The position numbers and the translations under genes are program-made. Below are positions 36,842-45,429 of a DNA stretch of 64,000 nucleotides, piece after piece; the first letter of the stretch is position 1; every line of letters begins with the position of its first letter. The stretch is from Flavisphingomonas formosensis (GTDB taxonomy: Bacteria > Pseudomonadota > Alphaproteobacteria > Sphingomonadales > Sphingomonadaceae). The notes beneath the pieces are model-generated. The model searched no databases and had not been told where the DNA came from. It worked only from the letters and a program-made list of their open reading frames with translations. Where the stretch lies: NCBI RefSeq assembly GCF_009755815.1, contig NZ_WRPK01000012.1:62001-126000 (forward strand). The letters run 5' to 3'.

Positions 36842-38374
36842 ATGGCGAAAGTCCCAAAAGCGATCCGTGTGCTCGCAATGCTTGCGGGCCTGGCGCTGGT
36901 CGGCGCGGCGCCGTCGCCGGGGCCGGTGGTGGGCACCGCGTCCGGTCCTGTCCGGGGACTGCCGCTGGAGGGCGGGACGGCGTTCGAGGGCATTCCCTAT
37001 GCGGCCCCGCCGGTGGGCGCGCTGCGCTGGCGGCCGCCCCAGCCGGTCCAGCCGTGGAGCGCTGTGCGGGATGCCACGGCATTTGGCGCGGCGTGCCCGC
37101 AGCCCACCATGCCGGGCAAGGCACCGTTCGCCCAAAGCGAGGACTGCCTGACGCTCAATGTCGTCGCCCCCAGCGGCAAGAGGCGCGAGCTGCCCGTGCT
37201 CGTCGTGATCCATGGCGGCGCCTTCTTCGTGGGATCGGGACGCGAGATCGCCGACCAGGGGGTCTCCGCGCTCGTGAAGCAGGGTATCGTCCTGGTTTCG
37301 CTCAATTACCGGCTGGGTCGCCTCGGCTTCTTCGCGCATCCGGCGATCACCGGGGACCGGAATGGAGACCAGATCGCCAATTACTGGCTGATGGATCAGA
37401 TCGCCGCGCTGAAATGGGTGAAGGCCAATATCGCACGCTTCGGCGGCGATCCAGACAATGTGACGATCCTTGGCTGCTCCGCCGGCGGATCGAGCATCAA
37501 TGCGCTCGTCGCATCGCCGGAAGCGCGGGGGCTGTTCGCCAAGGCCAGCGCGCATTCGGGCGGCGGCCTGTTCAACGCGACGAGGCCCCTGGCGGTTGCG
37601 GAGCGGCAGGGGCTGGACTTCGCGGCGCGCGCGGGCATCGCAGGCGATGGCCCCGATGCGCTCGCCAGGCTGCGTGCGCTGAGCGTCGAGCAGATCCTGG
37701 CCGGCGATCCGGGGCCGCCGAATTTCGGCGCGGTGATCGACGGGACCTTGATGCCCGACCAGATCGGCCGCCTCTTCGCCCAAGGCAAGCAGGCCAAGGT
37801 GCCGCTCCTCTCGGGCTCTACCGACAATGAGGCGAGCATCTTCGGGCTGATGGGCTTCGACAAGAAGGTGCTGGCCGATCGCTTCGGCGTCGATGTCGAC
37901 GACCTACGCCCGGCCTACGCCGGGCAAGGCACGATCAGCGATCCGGAGTTGCTGCGCCAAGTGCAGACCGACTTCATCTTCACCTCCGCCAGCGTGGGCA
38001 TGAGCGCCTTCGCAGCGCACGGCGGGGCACCCGCCTACCATTATTATTTCCGCTATGTGGATGAGGCACAGCGCGGCAAGATGGCGGGCGCCCCGCATTG
38101 CGCGGACATGGGCTACGCCTTCGATCATCTCAAGGCGCCGACCGGCCGGGACAGAGCCGTCTCGCGGATGATGCAGTCCTACATCGTCAACTTCGTAAAA
38201 ACGGGCGATCCCAACGGTGCCGGCCTGCCGGCCTGGCCGCGTTACAGGGCGGGAGCCGACTGGTCGCTGGTGATCGACGACCAGACCGCCGCCGTCCGCA
38301 ACCTGCGCGAGCGGCAACTGACTCCGTGGTTCGCAAAGTGGACCAAGGAAAACGGCATTTCCGTGCCGCGGTGA
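36842..38374 (+). CDS. Secreted type-B carboxylesterase
   Basis: 510 residues with a signal peptide (MAKVPKAIRVLAMLAGLALV, cleavage near GAAPS), so periplasmic or exported. It has the carboxylesterase type-B core: AFEGIPYAAPPVGALRW near residue 45, EDCLTLNV near 100, HGGAF (about 122) and a nucleophile elbow GCSAGG (about 215) in place of the usual GESAGG. The glutamate/histidine part of the triad is seen in STDNEAS and GAPHCADM. The frame opens earlier (36671), but the start at 36842 places the signal peptide first. It probably hydrolyses aryl or alkyl esters outside the cytoplasm. It is not in an obvious operon. Confidence 0.9.
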   Translation: MAKVPKAIRVLAMLAGLALVGAAPSPGPVVGTASGPVRGLPLEGGTAFEGIPYAAPPVGALRWRPPQPVQPWSAVRDATAFGAACPQPTMPGKAPFAQSEDCLTLNVVAPSGKRRELPVLVVIHGGAFFVGSGREIADQGVSALVKQGIVLVSLNYRLGRLGFFAHPAITGDRNGDQIANYWLMDQIAALKWVKANIARFGGDPDNVTILGCSAGGSSINALVASPEARGLFAKASAHSGGGLFNATRPLAVAERQGLDFAARAGIAGDGPDALARLRALSVEQILAGDPGPPNFGAVIDGTLMPDQIGRLFAQGKQAKVPLLSGSTDNEASIFGLMGFDKKVLADRFGVDVDDLRPAYAGQGTISDPELLRQVQTDFIFTSASVGMSAFAAHGGAPAYHYYFRYVDEAQRGKMAGAPHCADMGYAFDHLKAPTGRDRAVSRMMQSYIVNFVKTGDPNGAGLPAWPRYRAGADWSLVIDDQTAAVRNLRERQLTPWFAKWTKENGISVPR

Positions 38375-38534
38375 ATCCGCGGGATGACGACCCATGAAAG
38401 CTCCTTCGTCGCCAGGGAGGATGGGACATCGCTCGCACAGCTTGACGCACGCGGCTGCCGCAGCAAAGGGCCCGGCTCGAGAATGGATTTCTGCCGGGCT
38501 TTCGGAGCCGAACCGCCCTTTGAGGCGGTCATCG

Positions 38535-38864
38535 TCAATGATGGCGACCGCCATGGCCGGCGGGCGGCGTGAAATTGCCGTGCATCGGATGAAAGGCGCG
38601 GCCGCCGCCGACGGGCCCGCCCATGTCACGCCGGAAATGGCCGCCATGATCCGGGCGCCAATGACCATGCGGGCCGCTGCGATAATAGAAGACACCGCCA
38701 TCGCCCCAATAGCCGTCGTAGATAGGACCGTAATAATCGTCGTAGAATCCGTCATAGGCGATCGGATCCGGGCCGACCGGTCCGGCATAATAGCCATCGC
38801 TGACGCAGGCCGCGAGCGGCAGTGCAGCAACTGCAGCGGTAAGCGCGATCCCGATTTTCCTCAT
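38535..38864 (-). CDS. Small Gly/Tyr/His-rich lipoprotein
   Basis: 109 residues. The signal sequence MRKIGIALTAAVAALPLAAC ends in a lipobox LAAC (Cys20), so it should be a lipid-anchored envelope protein. The rest is rich in Gly, Tyr, Asp and His (YDDYYGPIYDGYWGD, HPMHGNF, GHGGRHH). The start at 38864 follows GGAGAGA; the longer frame to 38894 is not needed. No known domain is recognised. The His-rich end could bind metal, which is speculation. It converges with the esterase gene. Confidence 0.75.
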   Translation of the reverse strand: MRKIGIALTAAVAALPLAACVSDGYYAGPVGPDPIAYDGFYDDYYGPIYDGYWGDGGVFYYRSGPHGHWRPDHGGHFRRDMGGPVGGGRAFHPMHGNFTPPAGHGGRHH

Positions 38865-39011
38865 GGGCGTCTCTCCGTCTTCACCCCGCAGCAATCCAAA
38901 CCGGCGGCGTAACGGAATGTTGCCTTAAATTTCGGACAGGTTGGCAGGACAGGCTGTAGCGGCGGTACCCCTGGACGTCAAAAGGGATGAGACTATATCG
39001 ACATGGAGCGG

Positions 39012-39032
39012 CCCGCTTTCGTCGGTATGACG
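39012..39032. repeat. Single copy of the dispersed REP-like repeat
   Basis: CCCGCTTTCGTCGGTATGACG here matches the right arm of the pair at 28638-28666 (CCCGACTTTCGTCGGAATGACG) with two differences. It is intergenic, about 150 bp upstream of the lipoprotein start at 38864. Confidence 0.5.
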
Positions 39033-39284
39033 CTGACACTGGCCCAATCCTCGTCCATCTCCGGGACGACAAGCCAAAAGATAGCGGGCTATCCGCTTCG
39101 GCCAGGAAGGCCAATATCGGTGCATGATGCCGACCGACGTCTTCTTCGCCGGAAGCAAGGCTGCATCCTAATGAACCGGAAGCTTGCACCATCTTTCTCA
39201 TCATGCTCGCTTGTGCGGTTCCGGGGCGGCGGTCAACTGTCTCCCAGATGGAGAGACGAAGCATCCGCCTGCCCGATTCCCCAT

Positions 39285-39313
39285 CGCGGAAAACCGGTTC
39301 CCACTTTTCCGCG
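39285..39313. repeat. Hairpin resembling a RIME-type alphaproteobacterial repeat
   Basis: CGCGGAAAA, an 11-base loop CCGGTTCCCAC, then TTTTCCGCG: a perfect 9-bp stem followed by CGATGCTCTAG. The string GGAAAACCGGTTCCCACTTT is familiar from short intergenic repeats of many alphaproteobacteria (RIME-like elements in rhizobia). It lies 28 bp before the start of the next gene, so it also falls within that gene's leader. Confidence 0.45.
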
Positions 39314-39341
39314 CGATGCTCTAGGATCGCCGCGGAGACAT

Positions 39342-39992
39342 ATGCCCATGACAGTACCGCACCATCCGATCGCGCCCGCCGGCCATTTCACACGGGTCGG
39401 GCGTCGGGCGATCAGACGGTCGGCAATGCTTGTCCTGGTGGGCGCCGCCGCATTTCTGGCAGGCGCGGCAGCTGCCGCCACGGACTATCCGCGAGACATC
39501 GGAAACTGGACCGTCGCCGTCAGCAAGGACGGCAAAGGCTGCTTCGTGACCCGGGCTTATGAACATCCCGGGGGGACGACCTTGCTGCTCGGCATCGACC
39601 TCGAAGGGACGAACCATCTGTCGATCCTCAACGCCAACTGGTCGATCAAGCCGAAAGACCGTTTGAAGCTCGATTTCAAGCTCGCCAGCGGCAGCTATAT
39701 GAAGCATTTCGCCGTCGGCATGGCGTCCGATGGGAAACAGGGCTTCGTCACCAGCTTCGAGGTGAAATTTCCGACCTATTTCGCCGGATCGAAGCTGCTC
39801 TCCATCTCCAAGGGCGACGTGCCGGTCGAACGGCTGAACATCGAGGGCAGTGGGCCGGCGGTTGCAGCCCTGCGCAATTGCGTCGAGGCACAGCGGGACA
39901 AGCCCGCGGCCGCGGCGGGCAAAAAGATGCGTTCGGATGATATACCGATCGATCCTTTCGCCCCTGCCTCTGAGCGGAAAAAGAAGAAGTAG
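39342..39992 (+). CDS. Secreted protein of unknown function
   Basis: 216 residues. After a twin-arginine-rich start (VGRRAIRRSAM), a hydrophobic segment LVLVGAAAFLAGAAAAA gives a likely signal peptide. The mature part has two cysteines (GCFVTRAYE and RNCVEAQ) and strands such as KLDFKLASGSYMKHFAVGM. It ends in a basic Lys-rich tail. The overall pattern is somewhat like the invasion-associated-locus-B family, but I cannot confirm this. The start at 39342 follows GGAGA. It is monocistronic, with a small lipoprotein gene following. Confidence 0.7.
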   Translation: MPMTVPHHPIAPAGHFTRVGRRAIRRSAMLVLVGAAAFLAGAAAAATDYPRDIGNWTVAVSKDGKGCFVTRAYEHPGGTTLLLGIDLEGTNHLSILNANWSIKPKDRLKLDFKLASGSYMKHFAVGMASDGKQGFVTSFEVKFPTYFAGSKLLSISKGDVPVERLNIEGSGPAVAALRNCVEAQRDKPAAAAGKKMRSDDIPIDPFAPASERKKKK

Positions 39993-40157
39993 CCGGCGAG
40001 CAGCTTTTCCGCTGCGGCGAAGCGCCCGAAATTTACGCCGTGTGCATACCAGTCATCCACTGGGCAGAATTGATGCACAGCCGAACAGAATCCGGATTGT
40101 CGAAATATCGTCGCTCGGCTTGCTTGTTCCGACCGGTTAACGATTGGACGAGATTCT

Positions 40158-40466
40158 ATGCCCCCATTTGTGTCGAAATCCGCGCTTTCTGTGGTGACTT
40201 TGGCAAGCGCCATCGGTCTCAGCGGTTGCGCGACCAAATCCTATGTGCGCGAGCAGATCGCCCCCGTGAGCCAGCGCGTCGACACGCTCGAGCAGAAATT
40301 GCAGGAGACCGACGGCACGGCCAAATCGGCGCTGGCGGAAGCGCAGGCGGCCTCCGGTCAGGCGCAGAACAATGGCCAGCGGCTGGACCAGCTCAACGCC
40401 CGGGTCGATGGCGTCGAGCAAAGGCTGCAGACGCAGGAGGCGAGGCGCAAGCGGCCACGCCATTGA
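40158..40466 (+). CDS. Small coiled-coil lipoprotein (Lpp/OmpA-N-terminus-like)
   Basis: 102 residues with a signal peptide and lipobox LSGC (Cys24). An alpha-helical heptad pattern follows (PVSQRVDTLEQKL, QRLDQLNARVDGVEQRLQ), and the end is basic. It resembles murein lipoproteins and the N-terminal helix of sphingomonad OmpA-type lipoproteins, but no OmpA domain follows, so it is either a free-standing alanine-zipper lipoprotein or a shortened relative. A strong terminator follows at 40510. Confidence 0.8.
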   Translation: MPPFVSKSALSVVTLASAIGLSGCATKSYVREQIAPVSQRVDTLEQKLQETDGTAKSALAEAQAASGQAQNNGQRLDQLNARVDGVEQRLQTQEARRKRPRH

Positions 40467-40509
40467 TCTCGCACGGCACCGCATATTGATCAGACTGTCT
40501 TTCCTGCAT

Positions 40510-40543
40510 CGGTCGCCCCATGGAGGGGCGACCGAATCTTTTC
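40510..40543 (+). terminator. Rho-independent terminator after the small lipoprotein gene
   Basis: A perfect 10-bp stem CGGTCGCCCC / GGGGCGACCG around an ATGGA loop is followed by AATCTTTTCC on the plus strand, 43 bp beyond the stop codon. Confidence 0.85.
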
Positions 40544-40559
40544 CGAGCGCTCCCACCAG

Positions 40560-41279
40560 ATGATCCAACCCTCGCGGGTATTGGCTGGAACCCTTCTCGT
40601 CATTCTAGCCGTTGCAGGCACGTATCCAGCCAAAGCCCTAAAACCCGATTCTGCGAAACCAGGCACCGCAAAACCGCAGTCCAAGCGCAGTGAAGCGAAA
40701 CCTGCAATCACCCCGTCGGCCGATGCGGCGCGCGTCACCAGCTGGGTCGCCACGTCGCACGACAATCAGTCCCTGCCCTGGCTCGTCGTCGACAAGAAGA
40801 ACGCTGCGCTGTTCCTTTTCGACAAGAAGGGGAAGCCGTTGAGCGCTGTCCCGGTGTTGATCGGCATCGCCGTGGGGGACGATGCCAGCCCGGGTGTAGG
40901 CAGCAAGCGACTCGCCGATCTCGGCCCCGCCGAAAAGACCACGCCCGCGGGCCGCTTCCTCGCAAAGTTCGGATTGCCGGTGGGCGGGGAACGGGTGCTG
41001 TGGGTCGATTACGCCACATCGGTGGCGCTCCATCCTATCCCGAAGGATGTCGGCCCCAAGGAACGGCGGCGCCAGCGGATGCTGTCGCCGACATCGGACG
41101 ACAATCGCATCACCTTCGGCTGCATCAATGTGCCGACGGCTTTCTACACCAAGCTGCTGCGCCCTCTTTTCCAGAAGAAGGGCGGATATGTCTATGTGCT
41201 GCCCGATACCAAGCCGATCGAGACCGTCTTCCCCCGTTTGAGGGTCGAGGCGGTGAAGAGCAGCGGCGCAGACCAGTAG
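40560..41279 (+). CDS. L,D-transpeptidase-like (YkuD-type) exported protein
   Basis: 239 residues with a signal peptide (hydrophobic VLAGTLLVILAVAGTYPAKA), a Lys/Pro-rich linker and a catalytic domain from about residue 75. The likely catalytic histidine is in SVALHPIPK and the catalytic cysteine in RITFGCINVP, the counterpart of the HGCI(N/R) motif of YkuD domains; the usual residue before Gly-Cys is F rather than H. L,D-transpeptidases crosslink peptidoglycan or attach lipoproteins such as Lpp to it. Interestingly, the preceding gene encodes an Lpp-like lipoprotein, although a terminator separates the two. Confidence 0.8.
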   Translation: MIQPSRVLAGTLLVILAVAGTYPAKALKPDSAKPGTAKPQSKRSEAKPAITPSADAARVTSWVATSHDNQSLPWLVVDKKNAALFLFDKKGKPLSAVPVLIGIAVGDDASPGVGSKRLADLGPAEKTTPAGRFLAKFGLPVGGERVLWVDYATSVALHPIPKDVGPKERRRQRMLSPTSDDNRITFGCINVPTAFYTKLLRPLFQKKGGYVYVLPDTKPIETVFPRLRVEAVKSSGADQ

Positions 41280-41285
41280 CGGGAC

Positions 41286-41314
41286 AAAAAGAGGGGCGGT
41301 ACGCGACCGCCCCT
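41286..41314 (-). terminator. Rho-independent terminator of the haloperoxidase-like gene
   Basis: Stem AGGGGCGGT-ACGCG-ACCGCCCCT (41292-41314). Read on the minus strand it is followed by CTTTTTGTCC. It lies 32 bp beyond the stop of the minus-strand hydrolase gene and converges with the L,D-transpeptidase gene. Confidence 0.85.
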
Positions 41315-41345
41315 GCCAAAGAGAAACCGGAGAGAATCCAGCGGT

Positions 41346-42173
41346 TCAGCCGCGGGCGAAAGCGAGCAGGTCCGCGTTCAGGCGGTCCTGATGGGTCGAC
41401 GCGAGACCGTGCGGCGCGCCTTCGTAGATTTTGAGCGTGGCGTCGGGCACGATCTTCGCGGAAAGCATGCCGGCATTGCCGATCGGAACGATCTGATCGT
41501 CGTCGCCATGGATGACGAGCGTCGGTACGTCGATCTTCCTGAGATCCTGGGTATAGTCGATCTCAGAGAATTCATGGACGCATTCATATTGGCCGACGAT
41601 GCTGCCAGCCATGCCCTGCAGCCAGAAACTCTGGCGCAGCCCTTCGTTGACGCTCACTCCTTCGCGGTTGAAGCCATAGAAGGGAATGGCGAGATCCAGA
41701 TAGAAGTTTGAGCGATTGTCGAGCACGGCCTTGCGGATGCCGTCGAACACCGCGATGTCGAGACCGTTCGGATAGGCTTCGCTCTTCGCCATGATCGGCG
41801 GCACCGCGCCGATCAGCACCACCTTGGCGACACGCGCCGTGCCGTGGCGGCCGATATAATGGGCGACCTCGCCGCCACCGGTGGAATGGCCGACCATGAT
41901 CGCGTCCTTCAGGTCCAGCGCATCCATCACCGCCGCCAGATCGTCGGCATAGGTGTCCATGTCGTTACCGAAGCCCGGCTGGTCCGACCGCCCATGACCA
42001 CGGCGATCATGGGCGATTACGCGGAAGCCGTTCTGCAGCATGAACAGCATCTGCCCGTCCCAGGCATCGGCGGAAAGCGGCCAGCCATGCGAGAAGACGA
42101 CCGGCTGGGCGGTCTTGTCACCCCAATCCTTGAAGAAGATGCGGGTGCCGTCGGCGGTGGTTACGAAGCTCAT
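41346..42173 (-). CDS. Alpha/beta hydrolase, cofactor-free (non-heme) chloroperoxidase-like
   Basis: A 275-residue hydrolase with the family start [14 protein letters not shown], oxyanion segment [11 protein letters not shown], nucleophile elbow GHSTGGG (Ser about 97), an aspartate in HGDDDQIVP and a histidine in GAPHGLAST. These are the usual features of cofactor-free haloperoxidases/perhydrolases. The ATG at 42173 follows AGGAGA. It is divergent from the isochorismatase-led operon, and its promoter shares a LysR-type box with the pirin gene at 51395. These enzymes are often encoded with pirins and isochorismatase-like hydrolases. Confidence 0.9.
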   Translation of the reverse strand: MSFVTTADGTRIFFKDWGDKTAQPVVFSHGWPLSADAWDGQMLFMLQNGFRVIAHDRRGHGRSDQPGFGNDMDTYADDLAAVMDALDLKDAIMVGHSTGGGEVAHYIGRHGTARVAKVVLIGAVPPIMAKSEAYPNGLDIAVFDGIRKAVLDNRSNFYLDLAIPFYGFNREGVSVNEGLRQSFWLQGMAGSIVGQYECVHEFSEIDYTQDLRKIDVPTLVIHGDDDQIVPIGNAGMLSAKIVPDATLKIYEGAPHGLASTHQDRLNADLLAFARG

Positions 42174-42234
42174 CGTTGGTCTCCTGCTTGGGTGTGGAGC
42201 CAAGATGGCCGACTCCGACCTTCCGGATAAGGCC

Positions 42235-42268
42235 GATAAAATCAGATCAGATGTTCCAGAAAATTGAA
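42235..42268. promoter_or_regulatory. LysR-type box shared with the lysR/pirin promoter
   Basis: GATAAAATC (42235-42243), seven bases, then ATGTTCCAG and TTGAA. The same blocks with identical spacing occur, inverted, at 51276-51309. The TTCCA-N5-TTGAA part (42254-42268) fits the T-N11-A shape of LysR-type sites. It lies 62-95 bp upstream of the haloperoxidase-like gene, in the divergent region with the isochorismatase operon. Confidence 0.6.
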
Positions 42269-42431
42269 CATAACCCTTTCCGGAAGACAGAGGCGCATAT
42301 TCGATAATCTTGAACGATATCGTCCACTTTATCTGACTATTTCGATAAACCGTTGCGCCTTAGCAATCGGATCACGGCAACCGGAAACCACCGGGACGCC
42401 GAAACCGATCCGCTACGAGGGACATTCCGAC

Positions 42432-43094
42432 ATGACCATCATCGCCACCCCGACCCCCGGCAAGACCCTGCTCTCGCCCGGCGACCACACGCTCGTGATG
42501 ATCGACTTCCAATCGCAGATGGCCTTTGCCACCAAGTCGATCGATCCGACCCTCCTGCGCAACAACGCCGCCCTCGTCGCCAATGCCGCGGCCGGCTTCG
42601 GCGTCTCCACCATCCTCACCACCGTTGCCGAGAAGAGCTTTTCCGGCCCGATGTTCAGCGAAGTGACCGATCCCTTCCCCGGCCAGAAACTCCTCGACCG
42701 AACCTCGATGAACACATGGGAGGACGCCGCCGTGATCGACGAGGTCAACCGGATCGGCAAGGAGCGGTTGGTGTTCGCCGGACTCTGGACCTCCGTGTGC
42801 ATCGTCGGCCCGGTGGCCTCCGCCATCGACCAGGGCTTCGACGTCTATTTCATCGCGGACGCCTGCGGCGACGTCTCGGCGGAAGCACATGAGCGCGCGG
42901 TGCAGCGGATGATCCAGCTCGGCGCGAAGCCAATGACCTCCGTGCAATATCTGCTCGAGCTGCAGCGGGACTGGGCACGCGGCGAGACCTACGAGTTCAC
43001 CACAGGTGTCGCGAAGAAATGGGGCGGCGCCTATGGCATCGGCATCACCTACGCCAAGACGATGTTCGGCGCCTCCGAAGGCGGCCACGCCTGA
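42432..43094 (+). CDS. Isochorismatase-family hydrolase
   Basis: A 220-residue cysteine-hydrolase-fold protein. The aspartate is in VMIDFQSQM (about residue 25) and the nucleophile cysteine in LWTSVCIVGP (about 122). The family start VIDFQ and LTTVAEKSF are also visible. The start at 42432 is set by homology, as the frame opens at 42264. It is the first gene of the plus-strand operon that continues with XapX, YtcJ-like amidohydrolase, VOC, DoxX and porin genes. A hairpin follows it at 43099. The substrate is unknown (amides or enol ethers in relatives). Confidence 0.9.
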   Translation: MTIIATPTPGKTLLSPGDHTLVMIDFQSQMAFATKSIDPTLLRNNAALVANAAAGFGVSTILTTVAEKSFSGPMFSEVTDPFPGQKLLDRTSMNTWEDAAVIDEVNRIGKERLVFAGLWTSVCIVGPVASAIDQGFDVYFIADACGDVSAEAHERAVQRMIQLGAKPMTSVQYLLELQRDWARGETYEFTTGVAKKWGGAYGIGITYAKTMFGASEGGHA

Positions 43095-43098
43095 CGCC

Positions 43099-43126
43099 AC
43101 GGAGCCGGCCGCCGTGCCGGCTCCGT
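43099..43126 (+). terminator. Hairpin inside the operon (attenuator or stabilising element)
   Basis: A perfect 11-bp stem ACGGAGCCGGC / GCCGGCTCCGT around a six-base loop, between the isochorismatase stop and the XapX start. Only CCTT follows, so termination is probably partial. It may set the ratio between the first gene and the rest, or protect the first message. Confidence 0.5.
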
Positions 43127-43149
43127 CCTTCCGAAAAGGGGATAGAGAC

Positions 43150-43413
43150 ATGAAACCCTATCTGCTCTCTCTCGCCGCCGGCCTGCTCGTCGGCCTCATC
43201 TACAGCCTGCTCAACGTCCGCTCCCCCGCACCGCCGGCGATCGCGCTGATCGGCCTGCTCGGCATATTGATCGGCGAGCAGGCACTGCCGGTGGCGAAGC
43301 GGCTGTTCCGGGGGCAGGATGCCCTCGCTTATGTGAAGACGGATTGCGCGGCCCACATCCTCGGCCCGCAGGCCGTGCGCGAGGCGGACGACGCGCAGGA
43401 CCGCGCCGCATGA
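43150..43413 (+). CDS. XapX domain protein (DUF1427)
   Basis: An 87-residue membrane protein with two hydrophobic segments (LLSLAAGLLVGLIYSLL and PPAIALIGLLGILIGEQAL), matching the XapX family pattern VGLIY.LLNVRSPAPP. XapX proteins are small inner-membrane proteins of unknown function, often next to isochorismatase-like hydrolases and amidohydrolases, as here. Its stop codon overlaps the start of the YtcJ-like gene (ATGA). The frame opens at 43006; the ATG at 43150 follows a purine-rich GGGGATAGAGAC stretch. Confidence 0.88.
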   Translation: MKPYLLSLAAGLLVGLIYSLLNVRSPAPPAIALIGLLGILIGEQALPVAKRLFRGQDALAYVKTDCAAHILGPQAVREADDAQDRAA

Positions 43414-45344
43414 CCCTTCTCACCCGCCGGCAGGCGCTCGCCGGTTCCGCCGCAGCCGCCCTCGCTACATCCGCTCAGGGAAAATCACCGATGCACGCCA
43501 CCGACACGATCCTCGTCAACGCCAAGATCACCACGCTCGACCGCGCCAATCCGATCGCCGAAGCCGTCGCCATCCGCGACGGCAGGTTTCTCGCCGTCGG
43601 TTCCGAGCAGGAGGTGCGGGCCGCCGCCGCGCCGGACGCGACAGTGATCGACGCCAAGGGCCGCCGCATGATCCCCGGGCTGATCGACAGCCACATCCAT
43701 GTGATCCGCGGCGGGCTCAACTATAATATGGAGCTGCGCTGGGAGGGCGTACCCACCCTGGCCGATGCGATGGCGATGCTGAAGAAGCAGGCGGAAAACA
43801 CCCCCCCGCCGCAATGGGTGCGCGTCGTCGGCGGTTTCACCGAGCATCAATTCGCCGAGAAGCGCCTGCCGACGATCGACGAGATCAATGCCGCCGCGCC
43901 GGATACGCCCGTCTTCATCCTCCACCTCTACGATCGCGCGCTGCTGAACGCCGCCGCGCTGCTGGCGGTGGGCTATACGAAGGACACGCCGAACCCGCCA
44001 GGCGGCGAGATCGTCCGCGACGCGGCGGGCAACCCGACCGGCCTGCTGCTCGCCCAGCCCAATGCCACCATCCTTTATGCGACGCTGGCCAAGGGCCCCA
44101 AGCTTCCGCAGGACTATCAGGTCAATTCCACCCGCCAGTTCATGCGCGAGCTCAACAGCCTGGGCGTCACGAGCGTGATCGATGCAGGCGGTGGGTCGCA
44201 GAACTATCCCGACGACTATGAAGTGATCGAGAAGCTCCACCGGGATGGCGAGCTCACCTTGCGCATCGCCTATAATCTCTTCACCCAGAAGCCGAAGGAA
44301 GAGCTCAAGGACTTCGCCAGCTGGTCGACCCAGATCAAGCCGGGGGACGGCGACGACAGCTATCGGCACAATGGCGCGGGCGAGATGCTGGTCTATTCGG
44401 CTGCGGATTTCGAGGATTTCCGCGTCGCGCGACCGGACATGCCGCCGCATATGGAAGGTGATCTCGAGCCGGTCATCCGCCTGCTCGCCGAGCGGCGCTG
44501 GCCCTGGCGGCTGCACGCCACCTATGACGAAACCATCTCCCGCGCGCTCGACGTGTTCGAGAAGGTGGACCGCGACATTCCGCTGAGCGGCCTCAACTGG
44601 TTCTTCGACCATGCCGAGACGATCAGCGATCGCAACATCGATCGCATCGCGGCGCTCGGCGGCGGCATCGCCGTGCAGCATCGCATGGCCTTCCAGGGCG
44701 AATATTTCGTCGAACGCTATGGCGCCAAGGCTGCCGAGCGGACCCCGCCGATCCGCAAGATGATGGCCGCAGGCCTGCCGGTCGGCGCCGGCACCGACGC
44801 CACCCGCGTCGCCAGCTACAATCCCTGGGTGTCGCTCTCCTGGCTGGTTACGTCGAAGACCGTCGGCGGCCTGCGGCTCTACCCGGTCGCCAACCGCCTG
44901 GACCGCGAGACGGCGCTGCGCCTTTGGACCGAGGCGAATACGTGGTTCTCGAGCGAGCAGGGCAAGAAGGGCCAGATCAAGGCGGGCCAGCTCGCCGACC
45001 TCGCTCTGCTCTCGGACGATTATTTCACGGTGCCGGAGGACGAGATCGTCCATCTGCGGGCGGTGCTGACCCTGCTCGGCGGCAAGATCGTGCATGGCGA
45101 GGGCGATTATGCGCCAATCGCCCCGGCGCTGCCCAAACCGACACCCGACTGGTCGCCGGTCGCCACCTTCGGCGGCCACTGGCGCCGGCCGGAGACCGCA
45201 CAAAAGCTCGCCTCCGCCTGCGGCTGCCATAGCGCCTGCTCGGTACACGGCCACGACCATGCCGCCGCGCTCGGCACCGCCGTTCCCGCTGCCGACGTGC
45301 AGAGCTTCTGGGGCGCCCTCGGCTGCGGTTGCTGGGCGGTGTGA
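43410..45344 (+). CDS. YtcJ-like metal-dependent amidohydrolase with Cys/His-rich tail
   Basis: 644 residues. The start has a twin-arginine-like signal (TRRQALAGSAAAALATS), so export by Tat is possible. The amidohydrolase core shows DSHIHV (about 88-93), later LHATYDE and WFFDHAET with metal histidines, and VGAGTDATRV with the catalytic aspartate (about 455). The last 40 residues are unusual, rich in Cys and His: CGCHSACSVHGHDH and GCGCWAV. The gene overlaps XapX by 4 bp and is followed after 85 bp by the VOC gene. The substrate is unknown. Confidence 0.88.
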   Translation: MTLLTRRQALAGSAAAALATSAQGKSPMHATDTILVNAKITTLDRANPIAEAVAIRDGRFLAVGSEQEVRAAAAPDATVIDAKGRRMIPGLIDSHIHVIRGGLNYNMELRWEGVPTLADAMAMLKKQAENTPPPQWVRVVGGFTEHQFAEKRLPTIDEINAAAPDTPVFILHLYDRALLNAAALLAVGYTKDTPNPPGGEIVRDAAGNPTGLLLAQPNATILYATLAKGPKLPQDYQVNSTRQFMRELNSLGVTSVIDAGGGSQNYPDDYEVIEKLHRDGELTLRIAYNLFTQKPKEELKDFASWSTQIKPGDGDDSYRHNGAGEMLVYSAADFEDFRVARPDMPPHMEGDLEPVIRLLAERRWPWRLHATYDETISRALDVFEKVDRDIPLSGLNWFFDHAETISDRNIDRIAALGGGIAVQHRMAFQGEYFVERYGAKAAERTPPIRKMMAAGLPVGAGTDATRVASYNPWVSLSWLVTSKTVGGLRLYPVANRLDRETALRLWTEANTWFSSEQGKKGQIKAGQLADLALLSDDYFTVPEDEIVHLRAVLTLLGGKIVHGEGDYAPIAPALPKPTPDWSPVATFGGHWRRPETAQKLASACGCHSACSVHGHDHAAALGTAVPAADVQSFWGALGCGCWAV

Positions 45345-45353
45345 CGCCATCCT

Positions 45354-45376
45354 AACCATCGTCATCCCGACGAAGG
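45354..45376. repeat. Single copy of the dispersed REP-like repeat
   Basis: AACCATCGTCATCCCGACGA here matches the left arm at 28550-28570 with two differences. It lies in the gap between the YtcJ-like gene and the VOC gene, within the operon. Confidence 0.5.
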
Positions 45377-45429
45377 AAAAGAAAGAACGACAGGGCTCGA
45401 ATACACGCAAACACCACTGGAGATATCCG

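Noticed and set aside
38366-38382. CCGCGG...CCGCGG hairpin at the esterase stop as a terminator
   Set aside because: It overlaps the stop codon, has short self-palindromic arms and is not followed by a T-run.
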